This document shows, piece after piece, positions 11,788 through 24,240 of a stretch of DNA of 64,000 bases. Numbering within the stretch: position 1 is the stretch's first letter; each line of letters begins with the position of its first letter. Source of the DNA: Coprinus comatus (taxonomy: Eukaryota; Basidiomycota; Agaricomycetes; Agaricales; Agaricaceae); assembly GCA_034638255.1 (NCBI GenBank), contig JAWPGT010000002.1, forward strand, positions 620,001 through 684,000, in the 5' to 3' direction. The notes beneath the pieces are model-generated. The model was not told where the DNA came from and made no database searches. It saw only the letters and a program-made list of their open reading frames with translations. The position numbers were made by a program, and so were the translations under genes.

Positions 11788-13425
11788 ATGAATCTCGGAC
11801 GACACAAGATAACGTCCGCCAACCCCGTCCACATCCTCGACGCACGCTTTGATGCCGATACACACATATTCACAGCTTCCACCCAGCAGGGGTTCGCTGT
11901 CTACAGAACCTGGCCTTTGGAACTCATTCGTAAACGAGGTTTGTGCTTGCTCTGCCCTTCTATACATCATGCTGACCATCGGGTAGAACTATCAAATGGT
12001 ACACTATCGCATGTTCATCCATTACATACAACCAACATCCTGTTCCTCGTCGGAGGCGGTCGTTCGCCTCTTTACCCACCCAACAAGGTAGTCGTGTGGG
12101 ACGATTCACTGGGTAAGGAAGTTGCAGAACTGGAATTCAAGAGCCAGGTGAGAGGGCTCGTTTGTCGGAGAGGGTGGTTAGCTGTTGCGCTGCGGCGGAG
12201 GGTCGTGGTGTTTCAAGTTGGGTTGGTGGGAGGAAATGGTATTACAAAGTATGCCGAGTGGGAGACCTGTGATAATCCCAAAGGTGCGTTTCAATACTCA
12301 ATAGTATTTGACCATGGCACTCAATAGTACCAACAGGAATATTGGTGATGGCGACAGCGCCGAAGAGTACTTTATTGGCAATTGCTGGGAGACAGACAGG
12401 CCATGTACAGCTAATACATCTACCCCCCTGTCCAGTTCCCGTTCCTCGAAATCCACCTCCGAACGTGAAACCTCCTCCTTCTACACCTGTAAACGCCAGC
12501 GCAACGAGGCATCAAGCATCGGTTATCATTGCACACACGACATCGTTGACGGCATTAGCACTACCTCCATCAGGCCGCCTACTTGCTACGACATCGGCTA
12601 GGGGAACGCTGGTACGGATATGGGATGTCGCCAGTGGCAAACTAGTTAAGGAACTACGGAGAGGGACGGATAAAGCGGATATTTATGGCGTTGCATTTCG
12701 ACCTGATGAGAAGGAGGTATGTGTCTGGAGTGATAAAGGCACTGTGCATGTTTTCTCACTGACTATCACTGGAACGTCGTAAGTCTATTCTTCTCCATTA
12801 TCTACAATAACTTAATAACCATAGGAATCGACAATCAACATTTTCACCCCTAACACCATTTCTCCCCCTTCCAAAATATTTTGGTTCTGAATGGTCTTAT
12901 GCGCAATACCGCATCCCCGTACAATCCTCACATATTTCGCTTTCATCCACACGACCAGCTGTGTCCTCTTCTTCCCTTTCTTCAGCGCCAGTGACAAAGG
13001 ACGTGGATGTACCTGATGAAGAACGATGTGTAGTCGGCTGGGTACAAGTTGCTACTGAGGACAGTACCCCTACCGACAGACTGGATAATTCACCGCAAGC
13101 AGTGATGGAATGGCAACTTATTGCCTTGACATACCTTGGTGGCTGGTACCGCCTCTCGCTACCACGCAACCCTAAAGATAAGGAGAACACTGGCAATGTA
13201 TCTCCTGTGCCTATTCCAGGCGCAGCAAGCAAGACTGTGGCAAGTGGATCAGCATATGGGTCACCACCGAAAGCAGGGATGTCTCGAAGAGGGAGTACGA
13301 CATCTACGATTAGAGGATACGAGAAGGGAAAGGAGAAGGAGCGAGACAAGGAGAAGGAGAAGGAAGGGCGACAGTGTGTGTTGCAGGAGTATAGAAGATT
13401 TGGACGATGGGATGGCTGGGGTTAA
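11788..13425 (+). CDS. HSV2: PROPPIN beta-propeller protein, HSV2/WIPI3 type
   Basis: PROPPINs are seven-bladed WD propellers that bind PI3P/PI(3,5)P2 and act in autophagy and endosomal traffic. The signature for phosphoinositide binding is present as LRRGTDKADIYGVAFRPDEK, the Leu-Arg-Arg-Gly form typical of WIPI3/4 and Hsv2 rather than the FRRG of Atg18. Preceding blades read PPSGRLLATTSARGTLVRIW and ANPVHILDARFDADTHIFTA near the N-terminus. Splices at about 11938 and 12282 join in phase (KRELSNGTLS; DNPKGILVMA). The region after the LRRG blade holds a low-complexity charged run of Lys-Glu repeats near residues 450-470, close to the C-terminus, which is unusual for the family and probably a disordered loop or tail. 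It acts on endosome/vacuole membranes. Confidence 0.85.
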
Positions 13426-13480
13426 TTAGCTATTCGCATTGATGATGTAATTATATACCGTTTGTTGTTTGTCTTCCACC

Positions 13481-13792
13481 ATGGAGAACCCCCATTCTGA
13501 GCGACAAGCTGTACTGCTCGAACGCATTGTAAAGAACACCGTACGTACGCGATTAATTCCATTGCAAAGCTTTGTGTGATTGAAAGATGCGACAAACAAG
13601 TCGAAATGCACAGAAATGATATTGGAGTTGAATCATTGTCTTGAAGAGATCTTGAGAGCAAACAGTGGGGTCAAAATCGCAGCCGACTTGGCTACCAAGT
13701 ACAAGAAGAATGTGCAATACAATCTGGAGGCAACGGTTGCCGCAACAGCTGCGAGCGTAAATATCAAGGACAGTACGTCTGAGAGCGAGTAA
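13481..13792 (+). CDS. DAD4: DASH/Dam1 complex subunit DAD4
   Basis: Dad4 is a small helical subunit of the DASH ring that couples kinetochores to microtubules. Exon 1 (13481-13544) encodes MENPHSERQAVLLERIVKNT plus part of the next codons; a 42-base intron (13545-13586) joins it in phase to HATNKSKCTEMILELNHCLE, and the conserved ending VQYNLEATVAAT follows. The MENPH start and the NLEAT motif are the family markers. At about 90 residues it is slightly longer than the 72-residue yeast protein because of a Ser/Thr/Glu-rich tail. The gene is so small that automated callers often miss it. Confidence 0.92.
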
Positions 13793-13920
13793 AGGTTGAT
13801 AGAGGTGAGGTGGCTGCTATTGGCTGTGGGGTATCATTTATATATAATCTTTAGATGCTTAATGTTTATATCGCTTTTGTTCAATGTGATCATCACTACT
13901 TCTCTCTCTTTACATCCTCC

Positions 13921-15917
13921 ATGAACGATATTGTACTCGTAGAAGACCAAGATACTCAAATCGATTCATTCGGTTCTCCGTGTGGTCGGCGTTCTCATAC
14001 ATGTGGATATTGTTCACCTCCAGGTCAAAGATCAGAATATCCGTCTAGTCACCAATCAGCAGGATTGAGCGCCAAGAAATTGACTTGCGATGTATGCCCG
14101 TTATTTGCATAGAAAGCGAATAATTCACGTCTTCCGCTTGTAATTAGGTATACCAAAAGATGATAGATCGTGGATGGAGACGTTCAGGTAGCTTATTCTT
14201 GAAATATTGATTCGAACTGAGCGTAAATATCTTTACAGGCACATGGTGCTACAAGCCCAATCTACGCATATCCTGTTGCCCACTGTATACAATCAAGTGA
14301 TTGTTTCTTTAGTCTGGGAAGCAGGACGTTCATTGATTTGATATATCAGACTCGATGCATTGGCTTTTAAACCTTCAAAGAGTCAACGCAAGATAATAAA
14401 TCGGTGAGTAATGTCAAAGGTTGGAGATGTCATGGTCAAATTTGTCTTACTAGTGACGTAGGTGGGCTAGGTATGTTCTCCATGGAAGAGATGGCGAAGT
14501 CAAGGACGTTGGTCCAAATTCAGCGTAATACAGTCTCGTACCCCTCTCGTGCACCCTACTAACTTTCTATTAGTCCTCCCCAAAAAAAGAAAGGCAAAGA
14601 ACAACATGCTTTTGATCTTGTTTCTGCAATTCACGAACCAGAGAGAAAATTCACTTCAGAGAAGAACCCTGCCCATCAACTTGATGTTGGTGATACCTTG
14701 CAATTTGTCCAAGGAGAAGATAATGATAGTGCCTTTGCCAGATTACGCTGGAGCCGTCGTCATACACTGAGGAGAAGTTTGACCTTTATCTCCGATATCA
14801 GTGTGACGTCCATAATGACCGGGACAACGTTCCTAGTGGCTTCAAAGGGTTTCTTGTAAACTCTCCACTCCGAGTAAACTCTATTCTTCTTCTCAATATT
14901 GTTTTCAAAGTTCAATCATTTTGACAGACAGAAGATATCCCATATCCTTCGACACCCCCAGATCATCTACCCAAACAATATGGATCATATCATCAAATGT
15001 ATCGATTGGATGGGGAACTCATAGCTATGGCAGTTTTGGACATTCTTCCAAAATGTGTATCCAGTGTCTATTTCATGTATGATAAAAAGTGGGATGAATT
15101 TTCCTTTGGAAAGGTATGGGATCTCGTTTTGTGTTCTATTAATTAAACATGATCTTTCGTTGTTTTTTTTGTAGCTCAGTGCATTTCGAGAAATCTCTCT
15201 TGCTAGAGAGATCCGTGAGGCAGGTATCTCTAGTATGAGTTACTTATATATGGGTACAGAGTGATCAATCATACATTGAAAATGTCGACAGCAACTAATT
15301 TTATTATCTTCAGGATATTATGTCTATTCCTGCCAGAAGATGAGGTACAAAGGCGAATACGCACCTTCGTTTCTCGCTGATCCTGTATGCAACTATATAC
15401 CGATACCATGCTTCTTTATTAATATACTAACCCCAATTCTTCATAGGAAACATTCGAATGGTACCCATTAGAAACTTGTATCCCGCAATTAGAGAAGAAT
15501 AGATACGCATGTTTTTCAAATCCGGATCATAGTATAGAAGGAGAGGCTTCAGCTGAAGTAATCAGTACGCTCTTCATTTCGTTCCACCATTTAAAACACA
15601 CCCTGACGATATATATGCATATTTATTTTTAGGGGAGGATGAAGAATCTTCAGCCTCGATTGATGAATCCATTTTGAAAAATCTGAGAATTTTACTCAAC
15701 ATACCAAGTTCATCAGCAGGTTATATGATGGCTATGATACCTCTCTATGTAAGAACCATCTCATTTTATTTCTACCTTAAAAAAAGATTTGATTTCTGAT
15801 TCCAAAAATATATAGCAAACTAATGTAATGCGACATGCTGATCTGCGCCAGGAATTTGAAGAAGTTGTTGCTGCGCTTGGGAATGAACTTGCTCAAGAAA
15901 TAGTATACAAATTTTAA
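13921..15917 (+). CDS. ATE1: Arginyl-tRNA--protein transferase ATE1
   Basis: ATE1 transfers Arg from Arg-tRNA to N-terminal acidic residues, marking proteins for the N-degron pathway. The N-terminal Cys cluster that binds an iron-sulfur centre is present as CGYC near residue 28, with the paired Cys in RISCCPLYTIKLDALAFKPS. The block YQKMIDRGWRRSGTWCYKPN is diagnostic. The C-terminal catalytic half includes YHQMYRLDGELIAMAVLDIL, SSVYFMYDKKWDEFSFGKLS, the helix FREISLAREIREAG, and the YVYSCQKMRYKGEYAPSFLA block, all linked by short introns. The protein ends QEIVYKF at 15917. The start at 13921 directly precedes the first conserved exon. Exon borders between 14150 and 14560 are approximate. Confidence 0.9.
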
Positions 15918-16010
15918 TAGTACCAATGATAGAGTGTATCATATTAAGGAAGGCGAATAAGTTGGATTTTTTTTTTGACAATAAGTAATAGAGAAGAAGA
16001 CTACTAGTGG

Positions 16011-16071
16011 GTTATGGTACGGGTGCACTGCCAGTGTGTTCATAAGTCCGAGTTCAAGTCACGCCGTAACG
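16011..16071 (+). other. tRNA-like remnant (degenerate)
   Basis: Between ATE1 and IMP4, a seven-base segment at 16011-16017 (GTTATGG) can pair along its whole length with 16064-16070 (CCGTAAC), and GAGTTCAAGTC at 16050-16060 resembles a tRNA B box. The spacing leaves no room for a D arm and the T stem has two mismatches, so I do not call it a working tRNA. It may be a tRNA pseudogene or chance. Confidence 0.25.
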
Positions 16072-16172
16072 GTCCCCCAGTTCCTGTCACAAATATTTTT
16101 CCTTAGATTCTTCTCATCAAAAATCAAAAACACCAACGCTAGTGCTTGTTCACAACAGAAAGCAGAAAAAAA

Positions 16173-17561
16173 ATGGTAATTTTCTAAACTATCCTAACAC
16201 TCGTTAAAATGTCTCTTGATTTTGAATATAAAGTATTTTTTCTTCTAGTTACGCAGACAAACTCGAGAACGTCGACAATATGTCTATGCTAAATCTCTAG
16301 AAGCACAAGAAAGACAAACTTGGGAACGAAAACAACAAGTTAAAGATGCTCTTGCTTCTGGAAAGAATTTACCTACAGAGTTGAGGAAAGAGGCAAGGAC
16401 TATAGGAAAGGATTTGGCTTATGATGAAGCTCAAGTTGGTACGTTTTGTTTTCAATTTTCCACACAAAAACCACGTCCGCACTCCTACTCCTACTTATGT
16501 GCATGTTTTAATCGAGGATTGCTTAATATTCTTTTGGTTAAATAGAACCTACAACGCATATTGATAATGAATATTCTCGTGCTGGAATTCAGGATCCTAA
16601 GATTGTGATTACGACTTCTAGAGATCCAAGTTCGAAACTTTTACAATTTACCAAGGTCTGTCGATTTTTTTTTTTCTTTACTTGGCATATACCACACACC
16701 CACTATCATACTCCTTACTAAACTGAGGAAATGAAATTAGGAAATGAGATTAGTATTCCCTAATTCGCATAGGATAAATCGTGGAAATTATGTTATCAAG
16801 GAATTGGCAGAAGCATGTAGAGCAAATGAAGTTACAGACTTGATAGTTCTACATGAACATCGTGGTGTACCAGGTATGAGTTTAAAAACAACCATTCATT
16901 CATTTTTATTTTTATTTATTTTTTATTTTCATTTGTTCACTCATCCACGATTCAAAAACATACAGATGCTATGATCGTATCCCATTTCCCTCATGGCCCA
17001 ACAGTCTATTTCACACTCAACAATGTTCAACTACGACACGACATTGGAACCTACAAGAATACAACAGTATCTGAACAATATCCACACCTTATTTTCGAAA
17101 ACTTTTCTTCAAAATTGGGAGAACGTGTGAGGGATGTCTTAAAGTATTTATTCCCGGTACCTAAAGAGGATAGTAAGAGAGTAATGACTTTTTCGAATGA
17201 AGATGATTTTATTTCTTTCCGGTGAGCCTAACAGTTGATTACTTACGGGAGATCAGCTTACCCAGATTTCCTGTAGTCATCATGTCTTCGTAAAGATTCC
17301 AAGAGACGTGCAGCTTGCTGAGGTTGGCCCTCGATTCGAAATGAAACGTGAGTCGAAGTCGGAGTCTATGTATATATCTTACTCATGTTCAACCGCATAG
17401 CATACGAAATTCGTCAAGGTACCATAGAACAAAGTGAAGCAGAGCGCGAATGGGTTCTATCACATTATACACGGACAGCAAAGAAACGAAGCGTTCTTTC
17501 AGGGCCTCGTTTTTCATCGAATTCAGAAGAGCCTCCCAACAAGAAGTCTAAACAGCGGTGA
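16173..17561 (+). CDS. IMP4: U3 snoRNP protein IMP4 (Brix domain)
   Basis: Imp4 is a Brix-domain protein that with Imp3 and Mpp10 helps U3 snoRNA pair with pre-rRNA in the nucleolus. The first exon is just the ATG; a GTAATT donor follows at once and the second exon opens [20 protein letters not shown], the usual Imp4 start. Then come [60 protein letters not shown] and [20 protein letters not shown], the Brix core, and [20 protein letters not shown] near the end. A basic tail with KKRS and PPNKKSKQR is probably nuclear/nucleolar targeting. It stands tandem to ATE1 and convergent with the aminopeptidase gene. Confidence 0.94.
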
Positions 17562-17690
17562 TGTTACCTTGTTCTGGTTTGCTTTCCTTCCCTATTTATA
17601 TGCTCTATGTGTAATTATATCCGACCATCCGTTGCATTTTTGATGCTAATGAAAGTATGCTACAACGTGACTTGACATGTCCAAACTGGT

Positions 17691-19510
17691 TTAGTCAACA
17701 GTCAGGTTTTTGTCCAAAGCGGAAAAGCCTTCAAACAATCCCTTGAAGAGATTGATGGTAGCTTGTACATCGTGAGTTCCAGCGGTTTCACGGATAGAGT
17801 GCATGGAAAGCATTGGTGCGCCAACATCGACTGTTCGGATGCCGATTTGTGATAGTAGGGGACCAACTGTCGACCCGCAAGGCCTAAGGGTACAAATGTC
17901 AGGACGAGACGAATAAGAATAAGACCGGGACATACATATCGTTCCTAACTTCAAATTCTTGAACCTTGCCACAATGGTGTTCAGCCATCTTCTTCACAAT
18001 GAACGACGAGATTGAGTCAGTAGCGTAACGTTGCTTCGCATTAGTCTTGATTGCAATACCGCCATTAATGACTGGTCGGTGGTTTTCTTCGTGCTTGGAA
18101 GTATAGTTGGGGTGAACAGCGTGTGTCATATCGCACGACAATAAGAAAGAACGAGCAACAGATTGCGCATATGTTTGAGGTGTAGGTGATAAGCGGTTGA
18201 GAAGCATGGGGAGGAGGCTGCCCATGGCACCAGAGGTTGAGACGCTGCCAATCTCTTCGTGGTTAAACAGAGTAATAACATTGACATTTCCTTCGACTGT
18301 CGGGAACAGCTGGGAAGTAGAATGGTCTGCCAGTGCTTCTACGGCACAGAATCTAAGCAAATCGGTCAGATACCCATAGCTTCCCATTCTCTCTCCTTTG
18401 CCAACGTACGATGAAAAGAGATTATCCATCCTAGGACTGAAGATAAACTCATTGTTGATACCTCCTAGTACTGACTGCTGAGTGTCATATAAAGATCTAG
18501 CGTGTTGATGAGGTCTAGTTGAATAAACCAAACGAATATACACACAATTCGAAGTCGTGTATTTCTTCAGGAGCAACTGCGAGCTCTTGAGATAACAGAG
18601 CTAGTAGGGCAGGATGGTGGTTATCTTGAATGCTGGATGCCAATTGTGTTGTCTTGGGTCTCTTGGTGTTCCTTTCTAAATCGTCTTCCTCGTTAGTCTT
18701 TGGAACCGCATTCAATTCAGATTCGATCATTCCAACGATGGGGATGAACTCTGTTTCTTGATTAAACTTGAGGTTATCGTTAACTCCACGATCCACTAGA
18801 AATGCGAATGAATTATTGGTAGGAAGATATATTTATTAACTCACAATGTATAGCCAATGTTGGGATACGCAGAATAGGACGATCAATCTTCACTAGCTTA
18901 GATATGAAAGTTCCGGAATTCTCAGCAATGACGACACGGCCGGCTATCGACAAGTCGCGGTCAAGCCAAGAGTGCCAGATACCTCCACCATAAGTCTCAA
19001 CACCGATTTGGAGGTAGCCAGCCTTGCTGCGTTTAGAGATGGGCCGAATCTGTATAGGGGTTAATGATAGCTATATGCATTGGAACATAAGAATGACATA
19101 CTTTGAGATTTGGACTATCAACATGTGTAGCGACAACACTCAAACCCGCTCCATGTTCCCAGCGCTGAGGGAGTGTGAATGCTACCAAGGCAGCCTGATT
19201 TCTGGATATCGTCGAATGCCATTCAATTGAGCTGGTATACTTCGACAATGCTTCTTGTACCTTGTAAAATAATATTTTCCTCCTGGCTTGATAGTCTTTT
19301 CCCAGTCGTCTTTCTCTTTGATCTGCGGTTTTGCCGGTATCAGTATATGCTAGTACCGTTGTAGGAATAGCGACAGCAATATACATTCTGGAAGCCCGCC
19401 TTCTCCAGACGAAGTGAAGCAGTCTGGACAGCGTGGAACGGAGTCGGGGACGCGTTGACAAACTTGAGGAGGCGAGTCGCAGCTTCGGGTGCAGCAGGGT
19501 AGAGCATCAT
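17691..19510 (-). CDS. APE4: Aspartyl aminopeptidase (M18 family)
   Basis: A dodecameric zinc peptidase that removes N-terminal Asp/Glu; the yeast homologue Ape4 is cytosolic and is carried to the vacuole on starvation. The start region reads [20 protein letters not shown] then [20 protein letters not shown]. Metal-ligand motifs are intact: [12 protein letters not shown] (His, Asp), LFNHEEIGS (catalytic Glu-Glu) and [13 protein letters not shown] (Asp, His). The C-terminus has [20 protein letters not shown] and [19 protein letters not shown], both typical. Length fits the family (about 480-500 residues). Two adjacent ATGs (19510 and 19507) are possible starts. Divergent from UTP12 over 151 bases with a perfect TCACGTGA. 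Confidence 0.93.
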
Positions 19511-19602
19511 AGTCTTAAGAAAGAAGATCTATCGCTGTGGACTGACTGCCACTGTGGATCTCCAAATAGAACACCTCATCGGGCCGCTGATTACTACTTC
19601 TC

Positions 19603-19610
19603 TCACGTGA
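19603..19610. promoter_or_regulatory. Perfect TCACGTGA palindrome between APE4 and UTP12
   Basis: An eight-base palindrome sits between two divergent start codons (93 bases from APE4, 52 from UTP12). It is the full consensus of Cbf1-type bHLH factors; the central position suggests a shared bidirectional promoter element, which is an inference. Confidence 0.45.
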
Positions 19611-19661
19611 CATTATGAAAATGTTTGCAGGTTGCAAAGATCTGAATTTTCTTCGACTGCT

Positions 19662-22600
19662 ATGGTGCAGAGTTACCTCAGACACGGTCCTACACAGGTG
19701 CAGTAACAATTGTTTATGTGAAACTGCCATGGTTATTAAGATATTATAAAGGCCTTTGGACTTGTTTGTAGTGCTTCATCAAACTCATTATTCGATGGAA
19801 AACTGGCGTATGTCCCTGCACTGGAAGATGTATTGGTATGGGATATAAAGAAGGGGAAAATGGTAAGATAATCTAACTAATATTGGCGAAATGTACTGAA
19901 GAACCAAAGCTCGCCATGTGGCATGAAACAGGCCATCGAGCAGAAGTTACTTGTATAAAACGCTCACCTCAACCAGATGTTTTTGCTGTTGGTTATGCCG
20001 ATGGCTCTATTCGTATTTGGAATGCTTCGACAGAATCAGTCATTTCAACATTCAACGGACACAAAAAATCGGTCACTGCGCTTGCATTTGACGAGCAAGG
20101 AACAAGACTAGCTTCTGGTTCCCAAGATACCGACCTCATTGTATGGGACGTGGTTGGCGAATCTGGTTTATACAGGTTTGTTAACTAAATCTACGTCTGA
20201 TGCAATAATCTGAAATAACCTGTAGATTGCGAGGTCACCGTGATCAAATAACGAATATTCACTTCCTACCTTCTTCACAAGACCTTCCCTCAACGTCCAA
20301 GGCGACTGCGCCAGGGTATCTTCTTACTTCTGGAAAAGATACGTTTGTCAAGTTCTGGGACCTTTTAACACAGCACTGTGTACAAACAATTGTTGCTCAT
20401 CGTTCGGAAGTTTGGTCCTTGGATATCAACCAAGAACAGGACTTGATCTTCACCGGAAGCGGAGAAGGAGAGCTGAAGGCATGGAGAATCAACAGGGAAA
20501 CCCTTGCTGCTGGTCTAAAAGAAACAGAAGCCGGAGAGGTATGTTGCAACACTTCTTCCTGACCTTTTAATTATTAAACAATCCAACCAGGTCGCCAAAT
20601 TCATACTCCCCATTGCATCATTACCCCTCGCCTCTCGACACCGCATTTCGCAAATTTCTTTCCATCCTACACAAGCCTACCTTGCCGTTCAATCCCATGA
20701 CCGGTCTGTGGAAATATTCCGCATTCGCGATGAAGAAGAAATCAGAAAAAAACAAGCCAGACGGAAGAAGCGTTCTCAGGAGAAGAAAAAACAAGGAAAA
20801 GCCGTGGAAGAAAAGCCGGAAGAAGAAGATCCTGAAAGCAGCTTGGTCGACATGTTTACACCATACCTAGCTGTACGTGCAAGTGGAAAAATTAGGTCAT
20901 TTGATTTTGGAACGGAAAGCGTTGAAGGTGCAAAGGCTGGATTCCAGGTAAAGAGATTTTGTGTCCATCACGTTGCTGCTCCCTAACCGACTGGAATCAG
21001 CTTTTTGTAGCCTTGAATACGAATGCTCTTGAGGTTTATAACGTACCACCTAAAAGCAGAAGTAAAGAGGACATCTCGGATGCAACCCGTATGTATAGTG
21101 TCGACCTCCCAGGACATCGTGCCGATGTACGGGCGTTGTGCTTGAGCTCAGATGATCAAATTCTTGCGTCTGCTGCCAATGGCTCTCTCAAGATCTGGAA
21201 CATGAGGACAACCTCATGTATTCGCACAATGGATTGTGGTTACGCCATCTGCAGTACCTTTTTACCTGGCGATAAACATGTAAGCATGATGAAAAACCAA
21301 CTCCTCTTTGCTAACTCGTTTTTTGTTAGGTTGCTGTGGGAACAAAAAGCGGAGAGATTCTTATTTATGATATCGCCTCCTCAACATTGATTGACACAAT
21401 AAAGGCGCATACTTCCACAGTATGGTCCATTCATGTCCGCCCCGACGAAAGGGGGTTGGTCAGTGGTAGCGCAGACAAGGATGTCAAATTCTGGGAATTT
21501 GAATACAAAAATGCCAACGGTGAAAGTGTAAGTTTCGTTATTCTAAATCTTTACTCCCACCTCATAAATATCTGCAGGTACAAAGCGGAAAATTAGTCTC
21601 ACTTGCACATATCCGGACTCTTAAAATGACTGACGAAGTTCTTTCGGTACGATACAGTCCTGATGGTAAACTTCTTGCAGTTGCTCTGTTGGACTCCACC
21701 GTCAAGGTCTTCTACCAAGATAGCCTTAAGTTCTTCCTTTCATTATATGGTCACAAACTCCCCGTGCTCTCGATGGATATCTCGCACGACTCAAAACTTA
21801 TCATCACCTGCTCTGCCGACAAGAATGTCAAAATATGGGGTCTAGACTTCGGTGACTGTCATAAGTCAATCTTTGCCCATGAAGAGAGCGTGATGCAAGT
21901 CGCTTTTGAGAAGAACTCGCATTATTTCTGGACAGTTGGCAAGGATAAAATGCTGAAGTATTGGGATGGTGACAAGGTAAGTGTGAGCTTGTCATCTTCA
22001 ATAATTCCACTTACCATCATCCACAGTTCGAAGGAATCCAAAAGCTCGATGGACATCATGGTGAAATTTGGGCATTGGCTGTCAGCCATCATGGCAACTT
22101 CGTCGTTACAGGTTCACACGATAAGTCAATACGAGTTTGGGAGAAACTTGACGAACCTGTAAGCATATACATTGTGTTATTTATCGGGTTCAACGTGCTA
22201 ATTTGCCACAGCTTTTCCTCGAAGAAGAACGCGAGCGTGAACTTGAACAGTTGTATGAAAATGGCATAGCAGATACTATGAACCGTCACGATGCACCTAT
22301 CGGAAGTGGAGCTGAAGATGGCTCTGGACTACAAGTAACACCAGCTGAAGTCACCTCTGTCAGCAAACAGACAACTGAGACCCTAATGGCTGGAGAGAAA
22401 ATCGTAGAAGCATTGGAACTCGCCGACGCAGAAAGAGCCACGTTCCGTGAATATGAAGAAGCGATGGAACAACTTCCAGAGGGTGATGCCATGAGGTTAC
22501 AACCGCCTCCTCGCAATGCTGTACTCGCCGCATATGACCTAGAACCCGACGCATACGTGTTGCGGGTGGTTGAGAAGGTACAAAGCGCCGCATTGCATGA

Positions 22601-23027
22601 TGCCCTGCTGGTGCTGCCATTTGGTAGAGTCATCTCCTTGATGTATTATCTTAATTCTTGGGCACAAAAGGTATGGTACTTCAAATTCCAATTTTCCGAG
22701 TATTTAACGACGGCATATATGCAGGATTGGAATATTCCATTGGTATCTCGAATCATGTTTTTCATCCTCAAGGTGCATCATCACCAGATTGTGGCGAATC
22801 GTATCATGCGGGCAACTCTTATACACCTGCGCAAGCATCTCCGTGCTGCGCTGCAACGACAACGAACCATGGTGGGGTATAACCTAGCTGCTCTTCGGTA
22901 CATGAAGCGCAGGAACGAAGCAGAACGAACAGCTCAATTCTATGAAGAGGAGGGCTGGGATGAAGAAAAAGTTCGTGCCCGGATTGCAGAAGGAAGGAAG
23001 CGAAAGAGGGTCAACCTCAAAGCATAG
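19662..23027 (+). CDS. UTP12: U3 snoRNP WD-repeat protein UTP12/DIP2 (WDR3)
   Basis: Utp12 is a tandem-propeller subunit of the UTP-B complex in the small-subunit processome. It starts [12 protein letters not shown], spliced to a WD array: [120 protein letters not shown] and [20 protein letters not shown], about twelve repeats in all. Between propellers lies a Lys/Glu-rich run (about 20730-20840), also normal for this family. The C-terminal helical Utp12 domain follows ([20 protein letters not shown], then [20 protein letters not shown]) and a basic tail [10 protein letters not shown]. Convergent with the barwin-like gene, 180 bases apart. Confidence 0.94.
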
Positions 23028-23207
23028 TTTGTATGCTACATACCAAAGCATATAATACAAATCTAATCTAACAACAATACATTTCAAAAGAGACTTTGAG
23101 GCTTGATCCGCTTTGTGAACTGTTCACAAATGGTGCCGAGGACCCCAGAGAAAATCAAACCTGTTTTGGATTTTTGAGTAGGAATTAATTTTGAGTACCT
23201 GTACGGC

Positions 23208-24005
23208 TCACCATTCCTCCGGTTCCGTTGCAATTCTCATGTGGGCGCGGAGGACACCTTTGTCCAGATCTGCGAGATTACTGAAAGCAGCCTTGGTCAA
23301 GTCGACGTGTTTGGATCCTCGAGCACAGCCGGCACATGTATCGACCACCCGTACAAATACACACTTGGTTGGGCTGGAACAGACTGTTTTTGGTCGTTAT
23401 TGTTGACGGATCAATGAAAGACCCTCACGCACGCTCAAGAAATTTAAAGCATTGGGGTCGGCCGATCCAACCGCTCATCGTGAGAGCACATGCAAAAGAT
23501 TCATCCTACGTCATAGATTAGCTCGGTTCAGCGGGTGGCTTATAGTTGCTCACAGAAGGCGCCCATTTGCTGTTCGCCCAACAACTAGGATCGAGCAGAT
23601 CATGGCCAGTGTACCTACGACAATTAGAGGCAGATTGACGAGTTTGCCGACATGCCCTTACCAGGTAATTGTGACGACTTCCGGTCTTCCGACACCTTTG
23701 ATAATTTCCTTGATTTTCGCCAAAGCGGATTTTGCAACATCACCAATGCCTGTGTGCGCGTGAGTTTTATGACTAGTCCTTCCATGCGGTTGTTGTGCGC
23801 CAAGTTTGTCCCGGCGATATTTGTAGCTGGAGTCAGTAACGTTGACGGTCTCCCAGCCGTCGCGTGGGTCGAAAGAATAGTTGGAGTCCAGTGAATGGGG
23901 ATGTGTATATTTAAAATATTCGAGTGCTTTGGCGGGATTCGGTTTACCCGAAGCGAAAGAAGAAAAGATAAAGAATGTGAGGAGAATAAGGGAAAGAGGG
24001 AACAT
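23208..24005 (-). CDS. Secreted barwin-like / double-psi beta-barrel protein
   Basis: Small expansin- or cerato-like secreted proteins of this DPBB fold are common in agaricomycetes; some bind cell-wall polysaccharides or are induced in mycelial interactions, but enzymatic activity is usually unproven. From 24005 the protein begins MFPLSLILLTFFIFSSFASG, a clear signal peptide. A linker of about 90 residues precedes the DPBB core: TITWYTGHDLLDPSCWANSK, FACALTMSGWIGRPQCFKFL, TKCVFVRVVDTCAGCARGSK and HVDLTKAAFSNLADLDKGVL, with paired Cys and the HVDLT motif. Three introns join with correct phase. An upstream in-frame ATG at 24068 would spoil the signal peptide, so 24005 is preferred. Its promoter is shared with the divergent Zn2Cys6 gene. 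Confidence 0.85.
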
Positions 24006-24240
24006 ACTTAAGGAAACGATAAAAGAACAAAGAGAGACTGCAAGAAGACCTGACGAACAAACAAACATTCCCCCGATCGATCTCAGATTGGTGGTGATTA
24101 GTCAAGCTTTCAAGACTCCCAGAGCTTTTCTGCACTTCTCCTTCATCCTTCATACCGCATCAGCACAAAGTGGCATCTGTTGTGCGCACAGAACTCATAT
24201 TCCCGACACTTGATCACCCCTTGTGCCTTTTACTTTGGTC

